A stretch of 64,000 nt of DNA from assembly GCA_963703175.1 (NCBI GenBank), contig OY969794.1, positions 1,860,001-1,924,000 of the forward strand. Reading direction: 5' to 3'. Numbering within the stretch: the stretch's first letter is position 1; each line of letters begins with the position of its first letter. Of this stretch, positions 1 through 8,141 are shown one piece after another. Source of the stretch: VRUE01 sp963703175 (GTDB taxonomy: Bacteria > Actinomycetota > Thermoleophilia > Solirubrobacterales > 70-9). The notes beneath the pieces are model-generated. The model was not told the DNA's origin and searched no databases. It saw only the letters and a list, made by a program, of their open reading frames with translations. A program made the position numbers and the translations under genes.

Positions 1-2
1 TC

Positions 3-593
3 TTCGTCATTCCCGGCCTGATCATGATGGCCTGGTCGATCAACGCCTTCTCCAACAACTCCTCCTCGATCCTGCAGCAGAAATTCCAGGGGGCGATCCA
101 GGACCAGCTCTCCTCTCCCGCCTCGCCACTGGAGCTGTTGCTCGCTTTCTCCCTCGGCGGCTTTATGCGCGGCCTGATCGTCGCGCTACTGACCTTCGTT
201 GCCGCCTCGCTGCTGGTCGACCTGCCGGTCGACCACATCCTCGTCCTGATTCCGTCACTCTTCCTAGTCGGCTTTTTCTTCTCCCAGCTCGGCGTGCTGA
301 TCGGCGTTCGCGCCGAACAGTTCGACGACGTCGCCTTTGCCCAGACCTTCATCCTGCAGCCGCTGATCTTCCTCGGCGGCGTTTTCTACTCGGCGACCCT
401 GTTGCCGCAGCCGTTCCAGACCCTGACCCACTTCAACCCGATCTTCTACATGATCAACCTGGTTCGCTACGGCTTTGTCGGCTTCACCGAAGTCAGCGTG
501 GCGCTCTCGCTGCTGGCCCTGACTGCCGCCACCGCGGCTCTCTTCGCGGTCAATCTGCGTCTCTTTTCGCGGGGATACCGCCTGCGCGCGTGA
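3..593 (+). CDS. ABC-2 type transporter permease, 3' part
   Basis: Integral-membrane permease of an ABC exporter (drug, polysaccharide or daunorubicin-type export); the gene starts before the window and only the last 196 codons are seen. The open frame begins FVIPGLIMMAW and continues through the family signature around SSSILQQKFQGAIQDQLSSP, the cytoplasmic coupling loop that contacts the ATPase. Hydrophobic segments follow near window residues 55-75, 80-100, 110-130 and 165-185. The loop between TM segments (GGVFYSATLLPQPFQTLTHFNPIFYMINLVRYGF) is typical of the YadH/NodJ branch. The partner ATPase should lie just upstream, outside the window. The substrate cannot be told from the sequence. 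Confidence 0.85.
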   Translation, partial: FVIPGLIMMAWSINAFSNNSSSILQQKFQGAIQDQLSSPASPLELLLAFSLGGFMRGLIVALLTFVAASLLVDLPVDHILVLIPSLFLVGFFFSQLGVLIGVRAEQFDDVAFAQTFILQPLIFLGGVFYSATLLPQPFQTLTHFNPIFYMINLVRYGFVGFTEVSVALSLLALTAATAALFAVNLRLFSRGYRLRA

Positions 594-703
594 CTTTTGC
601 ACTGGACGCTTGATCGATGCCGCGCCAGCGTTTACCTTTGCTGGCCGTTACTCGTTCGTAACCGTGGGTTGCGCCGCCTCGAGCGGTGCGGAAAGGATTC
701 AAC

Positions 704-1267
704 TTGAAGCAGCTTCGTTCTGCCGGCCCGTCCAAGGTCGGTCTTCTCATCGCCGCGGCACTCGTCGCTCTGGGAGCGTTCGCCTCCACGGCATCGGCCG
801 GCACCGTCCCGACGGTCTTCATCAAAGAAAGCAAAGGCAAGCTGCTCTTCGAAGCCCCGAAGACGGTCGCTGACGGTGAAGAACTCGCGGTGGTCAACAC
901 GACCAATCCGCACAAAGTCGGCCCCCACACGTTCTCGCTGGTGACCAAGGGGTCGCTTCCGACCACCCCCAAAGGCCGTCAGCTCTGCTTCACCCCGAAT
1001 CACATCTGCAAAGCGATCGCGGGCTGGCATGGGGTCAAAGGCAACGGACCGGTGAAGGTCAATCCGGTTGACGCGGGCCCGGAAGGCTGGAGCACGGAGG
1101 GCAGCCTGACCGAAAAGGGCGACTCGTGGTTCACCGGCGAGAAACCCAGCACCTCGATCAAAGAGAAGGTCGACGTCGACACCTCGGCGGGGCCAACGCG
1201 GATCTACTTCATGTGCGCGATCCACCCGTGGATGCACGGGTCGATCAACGTGCTGCCCGGCGGCTAA
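704..1267 (+). CDS. secreted cupredoxin-like copper protein
   Basis: Predicted extracytoplasmic type 1 copper protein of 187 aa. I chose the TTG at 704 because GAAAGGA (691-697) lies six bases before it; a GTG at 686 is also in frame but precedes that ribosome site. A signal peptide covers about residues 1-33 (LLIAAALVALGAFASTASA). The copper ligands are visible: a His in GPHTFSL in the middle of the domain and the C-terminal loop FMCAIHPWMHG, which gives Cys-x2-His-x2-Met as in plastocyanin or azurin. The multicopper oxidase gene begins inside this gene's last 40 bases, so the two are probably made together and may exchange electrons or copper. The physiological partner is inferred only. Confidence 0.8.
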   Translation: MKQLRSAGPSKVGLLIAAALVALGAFASTASAGTVPTVFIKESKGKLLFEAPKTVADGEELAVVNTTNPHKVGPHTFSLVTKGSLPTTPKGRQLCFTPNHICKAIAGWHGVKGNGPVKVNPVDAGPEGWSTEGSLTEKGDSWFTGEKPSTSIKEKVDVDTSAGPTRIYFMCAIHPWMHGSINVLPGG

Positions 1268-2862
1268 CGACGGACGGCTCGCCACACGCTTCGCCCCGCC
1301 TGGGGCGCCGAGGTTTCCTCGGCGCCCTGGGTGGCGGCGCTCTGGCCACGCTGCTGCCTTTCGATCTTCGCGGCGTGGTCGCCCCCCTCACCGAGCGGGA
1401 GCGGCATGCCCCCGCGCCGGCGCCGTTCCAGTCGCGCCTCCCGGTCCCAGAGGAGCTGCACGGCGCGAAGCTCCAGATTCCGATTCGCGAGGCCGAGGTA
1501 CAGGTGCTCCCCGGCCGGCCGACCAAGATGTGGACCTACGGTGGGTCTTTTCCCGGCCCGACGATCAGGCGACCGGCGGGGCGCCGGACCGAGATCACCT
1601 TCCACCACCGGTTGCCGCACACGGCAGGGGAGCTGACGGTCCACCTGCATGGGGGGCACAACCGCACCCAGTTTGACGGTCAGCCGGGCGGCCTCACCGC
1701 CGCTCACCCCAGATCTTTTTACTGCGACATCCCGCGCGGCCTCTCGCCGCGCGTTTCGGGCAACGACCTGCTGATCGAGCCGGGCGGGCGGAAAACCTAC
1801 GTCTATGACCTGCGCGAGGACGGCCGTCCCGAGCGGGCTGCCTTCCAGTGGTACCACGATCATCGCCTCGACCACACCTCCCGACACGTCTGGCGCGGAC
1901 TCGCCGGGATGTTCATCGTCGACGATGAGTTCGACACTTCGTTGCCCTTGCCCAAGGGCGAGCGCGACCTTCCGCTGATGATCGGCGACCGCAGCTTCGA
2001 CAGGCACAACCAGCTGACTGACCCCTTCACCGGACGGCGACCCCCGGCCGACGGCGTCGCTGGTCACCGGATCCTCGTCAATGGCGCCTACCTGCCCCAC
2101 CACGAGGTGACGCCGCAGCGCTACCGGCTGCGCCTGCTCAACGTCTCCGGCTTCAGCACCTACAACCTCCATCTTTCCAATGCTGCGCCGTTGGTCCAGA
2201 TCGGCACCGACAGCGGCTTGATGCCAAAGCCTGTGCGGCGCGATCGGATCCTGCTCGGCCCGGCCGAGCGAGTCGAGGTGATCGTCGATTTCGCCGGCGC
2301 TGCCGGGGAGGCGGTCGAGCTGCGCAGCGGACCGCGTCACGACGGACACGATGGGGCGGGGTCTGAGCCCTACGTCGGCGCGCTGATGCAGTTCCGCGTC
2401 GGTTCGCGCCGGATGTCCGACCGGACCCGGGTGCCGCGCCGACTACGCCCACTGCCGAACTGGACCAAGCACGTCTCACACAAGCCCGACCACACCTGGA
2501 CGATCTCGATCGGCGGCCTCTTCAAGCCGGTCTGGCAGATCAACGGGCGGACCTTCAACCCGGCCTACGCCGATACCAAGGTCGCGCTCGACTCGACCGT
2601 CACTTGGGAGATTGTCAACCACACCGGCGTCGCCCACATGATGCACCTGCACCACACCGACTGGTACCTGCTGGCGCGCGATGGCAAGCCGCCACCGCCC
2701 TGGGAAGACTGCCTCAAGGAGACCTTCTTCCTCTACCCCGGCGAACGGATCCTCGTCGCCGGCCACTTCGCCGATTACGCCGGCAAGTTCGTCGTCCACT
2801 GCCACATGCTCGACCACGAGGACCATGGCCTGATGAGCCAGTTTGAAGTTGTCAGAGGCTGA
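1228..2862 (+). CDS. Tat-exported multicopper oxidase
   Basis: Three-domain multicopper oxidase of the CotA/CueO/bilirubin oxidase type, expected to oxidise metals or phenols outside the membrane while reducing O2 to water. All four copper motifs are intact in order: HLHGGH, YHDHRLDH, HMMHLHH and the C-terminal HCHMLDHEDHGLM, the last carrying type 1 ligands with an axial Met. A twin-arginine leader RRGFLGALGGG sits near residues 27-38. The open frame runs back to 1126, but the GTG at 1228 is the last conventional start before the Tat motif, overlaps the cupredoxin gene by 40 bases and fits translational coupling. A start by another codon nearer the leader cannot be excluded. The 3' end overlaps the convergent cutA gene by 11 bases. 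Confidence 0.88.
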   Translation: MDARVDQRAARRLTTDGSPHASPRLGRRGFLGALGGGALATLLPFDLRGVVAPLTERERHAPAPAPFQSRLPVPEELHGAKLQIPIREAEVQVLPGRPTKMWTYGGSFPGPTIRRPAGRRTEITFHHRLPHTAGELTVHLHGGHNRTQFDGQPGGLTAAHPRSFYCDIPRGLSPRVSGNDLLIEPGGRKTYVYDLREDGRPERAAFQWYHDHRLDHTSRHVWRGLAGMFIVDDEFDTSLPLPKGERDLPLMIGDRSFDRHNQLTDPFTGRRPPADGVAGHRILVNGAYLPHHEVTPQRYRLRLLNVSGFSTYNLHLSNAAPLVQIGTDSGLMPKPVRRDRILLGPAERVEVIVDFAGAAGEAVELRSGPRHDGHDGAGSEPYVGALMQFRVGSRRMSDRTRVPRRLRPLPNWTKHVSHKPDHTWTISIGGLFKPVWQINGRTFNPAYADTKVALDSTVTWEIVNHTGVAHMMHLHHTDWYLLARDGKPPPPWEDCLKETFFLYPGERILVAGHFADYAGKFVVHCHMLDHEDHGLMSQFEVVRG

Positions 2863-3172
2863 CGCTCTCGCCGATCCAGTCAAGGTAGCCCTGGCTGCCG
2901 GCGACGATCGGCGTGGCGATGATCTCGGGCTCGTCGTAGGAGTGAAGCTCGCGGATCGTCGCCTCAAGCTGCGGGTAGCGGCCAGCCTCGGTCTTGGCCA
3001 GACACAGCCACTCCTGGGATTCCTCGACCTCGCCCTGCCAGCGATAGCGGCTGGCGATCGGGCCGACTACCTGTACGCAGGCGGCGAGGCGTCGCTCGAC
3101 TACGGCTGCGCTGATTTGTTCGGCCTCCTGTTCGGAGCCCGCCGTGATCGATACCTGGAGGTAGTCGGCCAT
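2852..3172 (-). CDS. cutA: CutA1-type divalent ion tolerance protein
   Basis: Small cytoplasmic protein of 106 aa, the normal size for the trimeric CutA1 family linked to divalent cation tolerance; its biochemical role is unsettled. Family hallmarks are AEQISAAVVERRLAACVQVVGPIASRYRWQGEVEESQEWLCLAKT and the C-terminal PEIIATPIVAGSQGYLDWI. The start is the ATG at 3172, before MADYLQVSITAGS; the reading frame extends further upstream but that part falls inside the neighbouring SDR gene. It lies two bases after the SDR stop codon, so the two form an operon. It also faces the copper oxidase, giving a loose metal-handling neighbourhood, although co-function is only inference. Confidence 0.92.
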   Translation of the reverse strand: MADYLQVSITAGSEQEAEQISAAVVERRLAACVQVVGPIASRYRWQGEVEESQEWLCLAKTEAGRYPQLEATIRELHSYDEPEIIATPIVAGSQGYLDWIGESVSL

Positions 3173-3174
3173 TC

Positions 3175-3915
3175 CTATGACTCGTGTGCCTGCCTGTGTA
3201 CTTCGGTAGCGGCCGCCTGGTCGCGCGGGCGGACGACGATCTCGTCGATGTTGACGTGGGGTGGCTGGGCGACGGCCCAGCGGATGCACTCGGCGACGTC
3301 CCCGGCGCTCAGCGGCGTCATGCCCTCATAGACGCGCCGAGCCGCCTCCTCGTCACCGCCGAAGCGGATGAGGGAGAACTCGGTCTCGACCATACCCGGG
3401 GCGACCTCGGTCACCCGCACCGGCTGGCCGAGCAGCTCCAGCCTCAGGGTGCGCAGCATCGAGCGTTGGGCGTGCTTGGCGGCGATGTAGCCAGCGCCGC
3501 CGCGGTAGGTCTCGAAGCCGGCGATGCTGGTGATGCCGACCACGTGGCCGTTGCCCGATTCGATTAGGCGGGGCAGCAGCGCCCGCGTCACCCGCATCGT
3601 CCCCAGCACGTTCGCCTCGTACATCGTGCGCCACTTGTCTTCGTCGGCCTCGCCCAGCGGTTCAAGCCCGTGTGCGCCGCCGGCGTTGTTGACGAGCACG
3701 TCGCAGCGCGGAACCCGCGCGGCGAACTCCTCGACCGAGGTGGGGTCGGCCACGTCGAGTGCGTAGGCCTCGCCGCCGACTTCGACCGCGAGTTCCTTTA
3801 GTCGCTCGATCCGCCGTGCGCCAAGCACAACATCGAAGCCGTCTCCGGCCAGCGCTCGCGCTGCAGCCGCTCCGATCCCGCTCGATGCCCCCGTGATTGC
3901 CGCAATTCGCGCCAT
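3175..3915 (-). CDS. short-chain dehydrogenase/reductase
   Basis: NAD(P)-dependent classical SDR of 246 aa. The cofactor motif TGASSGIG is at residues 8-15, the structural NNAG is near residue 77, the catalytic Ser lies in VGITSIAG and the catalytic pair is in YIAAK near residues 143-147. An Arg pair after the first beta strand (GARRIERL) suggests NADP(H). Overall it resembles the YdfG/3-hydroxy acid dehydrogenase branch, but the substrate cannot be read from sequence. It is the promoter-proximal gene of a two-gene unit with cutA and is divergent from the vapBC pair. Confidence 0.88.
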   Translation of the reverse strand: MARIAAITGASSGIGAAAARALAGDGFDVVLGARRIERLKELAVEVGGEAYALDVADPTSVEEFAARVPRCDVLVNNAGGAHGLEPLGEADEDKWRTMYEANVLGTMRVTRALLPRLIESGNGHVVGITSIAGFETYRGGAGYIAAKHAQRSMLRTLRLELLGQPVRVTEVAPGMVETEFSLIRFGGDEEAARRVYEGMTPLSAGDVAECIRWAVAQPPHVNIDEIVVRPRDQAAATEVHRQAHES

Positions 3916-3986
3916 TTCTCGGCGAGCGTACTACCGCGAGGGGGGAGAGTCCGCGCCGCTCAGGGCTTGGGCAATCATGAAGACCA

Positions 3987-3998
3987 CATATGCATATG
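3987..3998. promoter_or_regulatory. palindromic operator upstream of vapBC
   Basis: CATATGCATATG is a perfect 12-bp palindrome just 13 bases before the vapB start codon. It is AT-rich against a GC-rich background and is followed by CATACT, a plausible -10 element about ten bases before the ATG, so the message may be leaderless. VapB antitoxins of the ribbon-helix-helix type usually autoregulate by binding such palindromes. The assignment is inferred from position and symmetry. Confidence 0.55.
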
Positions 3999-4011
3999 CC
4001 ATACTTATGCC

Positions 4012-4215
4012 ATGCGAACTACGCTCGACTTGGATGACGATCTGATGGAGGCACTGATGGCACGTCACCCCGGCGTGAGCAAGACCAAAGCCGTCGAGGC
4101 GGCGATCGAGGATCACGTCCGCCGCGGCGCGGTGGATTGGTTGCTGAAGATGCGCGGAAAACTCGACATCGAAGACGTTTCCAAGGAGATGCGCGCAGTC
4201 GATCGGCGGATCTGA
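4012..4215 (+). CDS. vapB: VapB-type antitoxin
   Basis: Antitoxin of a type II toxin-antitoxin pair, 67 aa. The N-terminal part, starting MRTTLDLDDDLMEALMARH, has the beta strand and two helices of a ribbon-helix-helix DNA-binding domain; VSKTKAVEAAIEDHVRR forms the second helix. The C-terminal part from about residue 43 (LKMRGKLDIEDVSKEM) would wrap the toxin. I take the ATG at 4012 because the family starts at the beta strand; an upstream in-frame ATG at 3967 would run through the operator. The stop codon overlaps the vapC start as TGATG. Confidence 0.88.
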   Translation: MRTTLDLDDDLMEALMARHPGVSKTKAVEAAIEDHVRRGAVDWLLKMRGKLDIEDVSKEMRAVDRRI

Positions 4216-4607
4216 TGGTCCTGCCCGACACCTCTGTTTGGATTTCCTACTTCCGCAGCCGTAGTGGGTCGGACGGAGACCGCCTCGAAGCGCTGATCGA
4301 AGAACGCGACGTTGCGATCTGTGGCCCCGTTCTGGCCGAGCTGCTCGCCGGTGCGAGAGAGACTCAGCGGGAGGCAATCGCCGGAACCGTCGGAGGTCTT
4401 CCCCTAGCCGAGCTCGATCGCGCTGCCTGGGAGGGCGTCGGCGCCCTTGCCCGCAGACTGCGCGAGGCGGGACAGACGTTGCCCCTAGCCGACCTCACGA
4501 TCGCAGTTGCTGCGGCCCGCGCCGGCTACGCCCTTTGGAGCCTCGATTCCGACTTCGAGCGAATCGCCCCTGCCCTGAACGGGCTGGAGCTCTACCGGCC
4601 AGGCTGA
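4215..4607 (+). CDS. vapC: VapC-type PIN-domain ribonuclease toxin
   Basis: PIN-domain toxin of 130 aa expected to cleave tRNA or rRNA when freed from VapB. The acidic active-site residues are present: Asp in VLPDTSVWISYF near residue 5, Glu in VLAELLAGAR near residue 41, Asp in LPLADLTIAVAA near residue 95 and Asp in WSLDSDFERIA near residue 113. The ATG at 4215 overlaps the vapB stop by one base and is the usual coupled arrangement; the longer frame from 4137 lies inside vapB. The pair is complete, so it should be functional. Confidence 0.9.
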   Translation: MVLPDTSVWISYFRSRSGSDGDRLEALIEERDVAICGPVLAELLAGARETQREAIAGTVGGLPLAELDRAAWEGVGALARRLREAGQTLPLADLTIAVAAARAGYALWSLDSDFERIAPALNGLELYRPG

Positions 4608-4611
4608 GTAA

Positions 4612-4989
4612 CTACTCGCCGATCAGCTCTATGCGGTACCCATCCGGGTCGCGGACGAAGCAGATGCGATGGCCCTCGACGCGACCGCCGGGGCGGTAGG
4701 GGGGCTTTTCAGGGTTGATGCCTTGGCCGGCGAGGTTCTCGAGGGTGGCGTCGAGGTCGTCGACGGCGAGGGCGATGTGGTTGTAGCCGCTGCCGTGGTC
4801 GTAAGAGTCGATGCCGTGGTTGTAAGTCAGCTCGAGCCGAGGGTCCTCGCCGGGCATGCCCATGAAAACGTTGATCGCCTCGTCGCCGATCGGCATCCGC
4901 GCGACCTCTTCGAAGCCGAGCTTCTCGTAGAAGTCGACAGAACGTTCGATCTCACCGATTCGGTAGCAGGTGTGGAGGAAGCTGGGCAT
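4612..4989 (-). CDS. glyoxalase I-like VOC protein
   Basis: Vicinal-oxygen-chelate fold protein of 125 aa, the size of lactoylglutathione lyase. The expected metal ligands are visible: His in FLHTCYRI (residue 5-6), Glu in RLELTYN, His in GYNHIALAV and Glu in YRIELIGE at the C-terminus. The segment IERSVDFYEKLGFEE matches glyoxalase I. Actinobacteria use mycothiol rather than glutathione, so the natural cosubstrate may be a mycothiol hemithioacetal; that is inference. It stands alone, convergent with vapC and divergent from the hydrolase. Confidence 0.85.
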   Translation of the reverse strand: MPSFLHTCYRIGEIERSVDFYEKLGFEEVARMPIGDEAINVFMGMPGEDPRLELTYNHGIDSYDHGSGYNHIALAVDDLDATLENLAGQGINPEKPPYRPGGRVEGHRICFVRDPDGYRIELIGE

Positions 4990-5021
4990 CCGGTCTCCCC
5001 TGAAGGCTACTGTTTACCGCG

Positions 5022-5918
5022 ATGACCGAGATGCAGGTCAAGACTGCTCTGGTCCACGGCCGCTCCGTTTCCTATGTCGAGGCCGGCAAGGGCCCGGTAC
5101 TGCTGCTGATCCACGGAATCGCTGGTACCTGCGAGAACTGGCGTGAAGTGGTCGAGCCGCTTGCCCGCCATCACACCGTCATCGCACCCGACTTTCCCGG
5201 TCACGGCAGCTCAGAGGCAGGTGGTGGCGACTACTCACTAGGTGCTCTTGCCAGCGGCCTGCGCGACCTGCTCTTGGCGCTTGGCCATGAGCGCGCCACC
5301 CTGGTCGGGCATTCGCTCGGCGGCGGGGTGGCGATGCAGCTCTCCTACCAGTACCCGGAGATGATCGAGCGCCTGGTGCTGGTCTCCAGCGGCGGTCTCG
5401 GCCGGGAGGTGAGCCCGGTTTTGCGGGCCGCGGCTTTGCCCGGCGCTGACCTCTTTATCTCGGTCACCGCCGGCGCCGGCCAGCGGATCGGCTCAGTACT
5501 GGGTCGTGGTCTCGCCGCGATCGGGTTGCATCCCAATGCCGACGTCGCCGAGGTTGCCCGCGGCTACGCTTCGCTCGACGATCCCGCCCACCGGGCGGCG
5601 TTCCTCGACACGCTGAAGGCCGTGGTCGGTACAGGTGGACAGCGCGTCGCTGCCGGCGATCGTCTCTATCTGGCCGAGGCGGTGCCGGTGCTGATCGTCT
5701 GGGGCGCCCGCGACTCGATCATCCCGGTTCGCCACGGCGAAGACGCGCATCGGGCGATTCCCAGCAGTCGCCTCGCGGTCTTTGAGGGGGTTGGTCACAT
5801 GCCGCAGCTGGAGGCGCCGGGGCGTTTCACCGCTGTGCTCGAACGGTTCCTGCGCGAGACCGAGCCTGCTCAGTTTGACCGCGATGAATGGCAGGCGAGG
5901 ATCAGGGCTGCAGCCTGA
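5022..5918 (+). CDS. alpha/beta hydrolase
   Basis: Cytoplasmic alpha/beta hydrolase of 298 aa. The oxyanion-hole motif is LLIHGIAG near residue 31, the nucleophile is Ser98 in GHSLGG, the acid is Asp231 in WGARDSIIP and the base is His259 in GVGHMPQ, so the triad is complete. The overall layout resembles meta-cleavage-product hydrolases and non-haem peroxidase-like hydrolases; no neighbour points to a substrate. ATG 5022 is the first start of the frame. Confidence 0.87.
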   Translation: MTEMQVKTALVHGRSVSYVEAGKGPVLLLIHGIAGTCENWREVVEPLARHHTVIAPDFPGHGSSEAGGGDYSLGALASGLRDLLLALGHERATLVGHSLGGGVAMQLSYQYPEMIERLVLVSSGGLGREVSPVLRAAALPGADLFISVTAGAGQRIGSVLGRGLAAIGLHPNADVAEVARGYASLDDPAHRAAFLDTLKAVVGTGGQRVAAGDRLYLAEAVPVLIVWGARDSIIPVRHGEDAHRAIPSSRLAVFEGVGHMPQLEAPGRFTAVLERFLRETEPAQFDRDEWQARIRAAA

Positions 5919-6002
5919 GCGGCCGGCGCGGCCCTACGCACGCGAAATTGCGCTTTACAGAGCGGAAAGGGCCGACGGTGCGGCCTCAATAGAATTTTTC
6001 CG

Positions 6003-8141
6003 ATGTCGAATCGAGAACGACGCCAGCGGCGCCGCTCGCGCCATGGTGGCTGGAAGAGCAAGCTGCTAGTTGTGATCGGCGGCGTGTTCGTCGCGGGCGC
6101 GGTGGCCGCCGGGGTGGGGGCGAGCTGGGCGGTCGATGTCTACAACTCGGCACCGCCGCTCTCTAGCTTGAAGCCGGTGCAGAAGGGCCGCTCCTCGGCT
6201 ATCTACGCTGCCGACGGCAGCCTAATCGGCTTTATCCGCGCCAGCAGCATCCGCCAGCCGGTTCCCTCGCGGGCGCTGCCGCAGAACCTCAAATACGCGA
6301 CCGTCGCAATCGAGGATCGCAATTTCTTCAACCATGGCGCGATCGATCCGGCGGGCATCGCCCGTGCTGCCTGGAAGGACCTGCTGGCAGGCGGCAAGCC
6401 GGTCCAGGGCGCCTCGACGATCACCCAGCAGCTCGTCCGCAATCTCTACATCCGTGATCCCGAAGAGACGATTAAGCGCAAGCTGGTCGAAGCTCACCTC
6501 GCCTACGAGGAGGAGGAAGCGCACACCAAGGAGTGGATCCTCACCGCCTACCTCAACACCGCTCCCTACGGAACGGTCGAAGGCGAGACCGCGGTCGGCG
6601 CCGAGGCGGCGGCGCAGACTTACTACGGCAAGCCGGCCCGCGAGCTTGGCTTGACCGAAGCGGCGATGATCGCTGGGCTGCCGCAGGCGCCCTCCGAATA
6701 CAACCCCTTCCTCGATCCGCGCGCCGCCGTGGAGCGCCGCAACCAGGTGTTGGAAGCGATGGAGGATCAGGGCTACATCACGCCTTCTGAATACCGCAAG
6801 GCGAGACACGAAGGGCTGAACCTGAACCCGGGTCACAAGTACCGGGTGATCCGCGACCCCTTCCTCTTCGATCTCGTCCAGCAGGAGCTGATCGACCAGT
6901 ACGGCCTCAACACGGTTCGCTACGGCGGGCTCAAGGCCTACACGACGATCGACCCCGAGCTTCAAGAACGAGCACAGGAAGCGGTCGACTCCTGCAGCGT
7001 CTGTTACCCGGAAGGGGGTCCGGCGGCAGCGCTTGCCTCGGTCGACCCTGCCACCGGTGAGATCGTCGCCCTCGCCTCGACCGAGGGGTCCGCTAGCGAA
7101 AGCGAATTCAACTACGCCTGGCAAGCGCACCGCCAGCCAGGCTCCTCCTTCAAGACCTTCGTCCTGACGACCGCGATCAAGCAGGGCATCGACCCCGAGA
7201 GCACCTACTACGACGGCACCTCGCCGAAGACCCTGGACCTGCCGGGCGGCGGGACCTGGACCGTCAACAACGCCGAGCCGGGCGGCGGCACGATGTCGCT
7301 TGCCTCCGCCACCTGGGAGTCGGTCAACGTCATCTTTGCCCAGCTCGACCTCGACGTCGGGCCCGAAAACGTGACCCATACCGCGCACCAGATGGGCATC
7401 GAAGCGCCGCTGGAATCAGTACCGGCGGAGGCGATCGGCGGTCTTTCGATCGGTGTCACCCCGCTGGAAATGGCCGACGCTTACGCGACGCTCGCCAGCG
7501 GCGGCATCCACCACGACCCAACCGCGATAGCACGGGTCGAGTTCCCGACCGACAAGGTCGACGAACCCGACCCCGACTCCGGCAACCGTGTCCTGACCGA
7601 GGGCGAGGCCTACGAAGTCACCAGGCTGTTGGAGGGCGTAATCACGCAGGGCACCGGTGCCGGTTACACCTATATGGGCTGCTCCGCCGAGGCGGGCAAG
7701 ACCGGTACCTCGGAGGATCTCTCTGACGCTTGGTTCGCCGGCTACACGCCGTTGTACTCGACTGCCGTTTGGGTCGGCCATCCACAGTCGCGCGAATCGA
7801 CCGGCTTTGGCGGTCCCACGGCCGGGCCGATCTGGCGCTCCTTTATGGAATCTGCGGCTGCTGGGGACTGCCCCGAATTCAACGAACCGTCGAGCCTGCC
7901 TGAACTATCCGGCCTCGACAGCAGCCACACCAGTAGCTCCTCGAGCTCCTCCGGCGAATACGAAGAACTCGAAGAATTCAGCGAAGAAGGCGAAGAAGAA
8001 GAAACGGAAAAGGGGAAGGGCGGCGATGCGGCTGACGAAGCTGAATCTGCGCCGGCTCCAGCGCCTTCGCCGCCAGCTCCTGCTCCCGCACCTTCGCCCG
8101 GCGGAGGGGTAACCGCAGGCGGGGTCGCCCCTAGCGGCTGA
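6003..8141 (+). CDS. bifunctional class A penicillin-binding protein (PBP1A type)
   Basis: Membrane-anchored peptidoglycan synthase of 712 aa. A basic N-terminus and one membrane span (about residues 20-45) lead into a GT51 glycosyltransferase with catalytic Glu104 in IEDRNFFNHG and the QGASTITQQ motif near residue 138. The transpeptidase domain has the nucleophile Ser381 in SSFK, the ESVN segment and Lys566 in KTGTS. The tail is unusual: from about residue 645 it is Ser-rich, then strongly acidic (EELEEFSEEGEEEE), then Pro/Ala-rich, a low-complexity extension outside the catalytic fold. It overlaps the convergent winged-helix gene by 11 bases. Confidence 0.95.
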   Translation: MSNRERRQRRRSRHGGWKSKLLVVIGGVFVAGAVAAGVGASWAVDVYNSAPPLSSLKPVQKGRSSAIYAADGSLIGFIRASSIRQPVPSRALPQNLKYATVAIEDRNFFNHGAIDPAGIARAAWKDLLAGGKPVQGASTITQQLVRNLYIRDPEETIKRKLVEAHLAYEEEEAHTKEWILTAYLNTAPYGTVEGETAVGAEAAAQTYYGKPARELGLTEAAMIAGLPQAPSEYNPFLDPRAAVERRNQVLEAMEDQGYITPSEYRKARHEGLNLNPGHKYRVIRDPFLFDLVQQELIDQYGLNTVRYGGLKAYTTIDPELQERAQEAVDSCSVCYPEGGPAAALASVDPATGEIVALASTEGSASESEFNYAWQAHRQPGSSFKTFVLTTAIKQGIDPESTYYDGTSPKTLDLPGGGTWTVNNAEPGGGTMSLASATWESVNVIFAQLDLDVGPENVTHTAHQMGIEAPLESVPAEAIGGLSIGVTPLEMADAYATLASGGIHHDPTAIARVEFPTDKVDEPDPDSGNRVLTEGEAYEVTRLLEGVITQGTGAGYTYMGCSAEAGKTGTSEDLSDAWFAGYTPLYSTAVWVGHPQSRESTGFGGPTAGPIWRSFMESAAAGDCPEFNEPSSLPELSGLDSSHTSSSSSSSGEYEELEEFSEEGEEEETEKGKGGDAADEAESAPAPAPSPPAPAPAPSPGGGVTAGGVAPSG

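Noticed and set aside
624..690. Operator GTTAC...GTAAC before the cupredoxin gene
   Set aside because: Five-base arms with a six-base spacer are weak evidence and no related copy is seen.
1126..1227. N-terminal extension of the multicopper oxidase from the ATG-like start at 1126
   Set aside because: It lies within the cupredoxin gene in a different frame and precedes the Tat leader by over 60 residues of shadow-type sequence.
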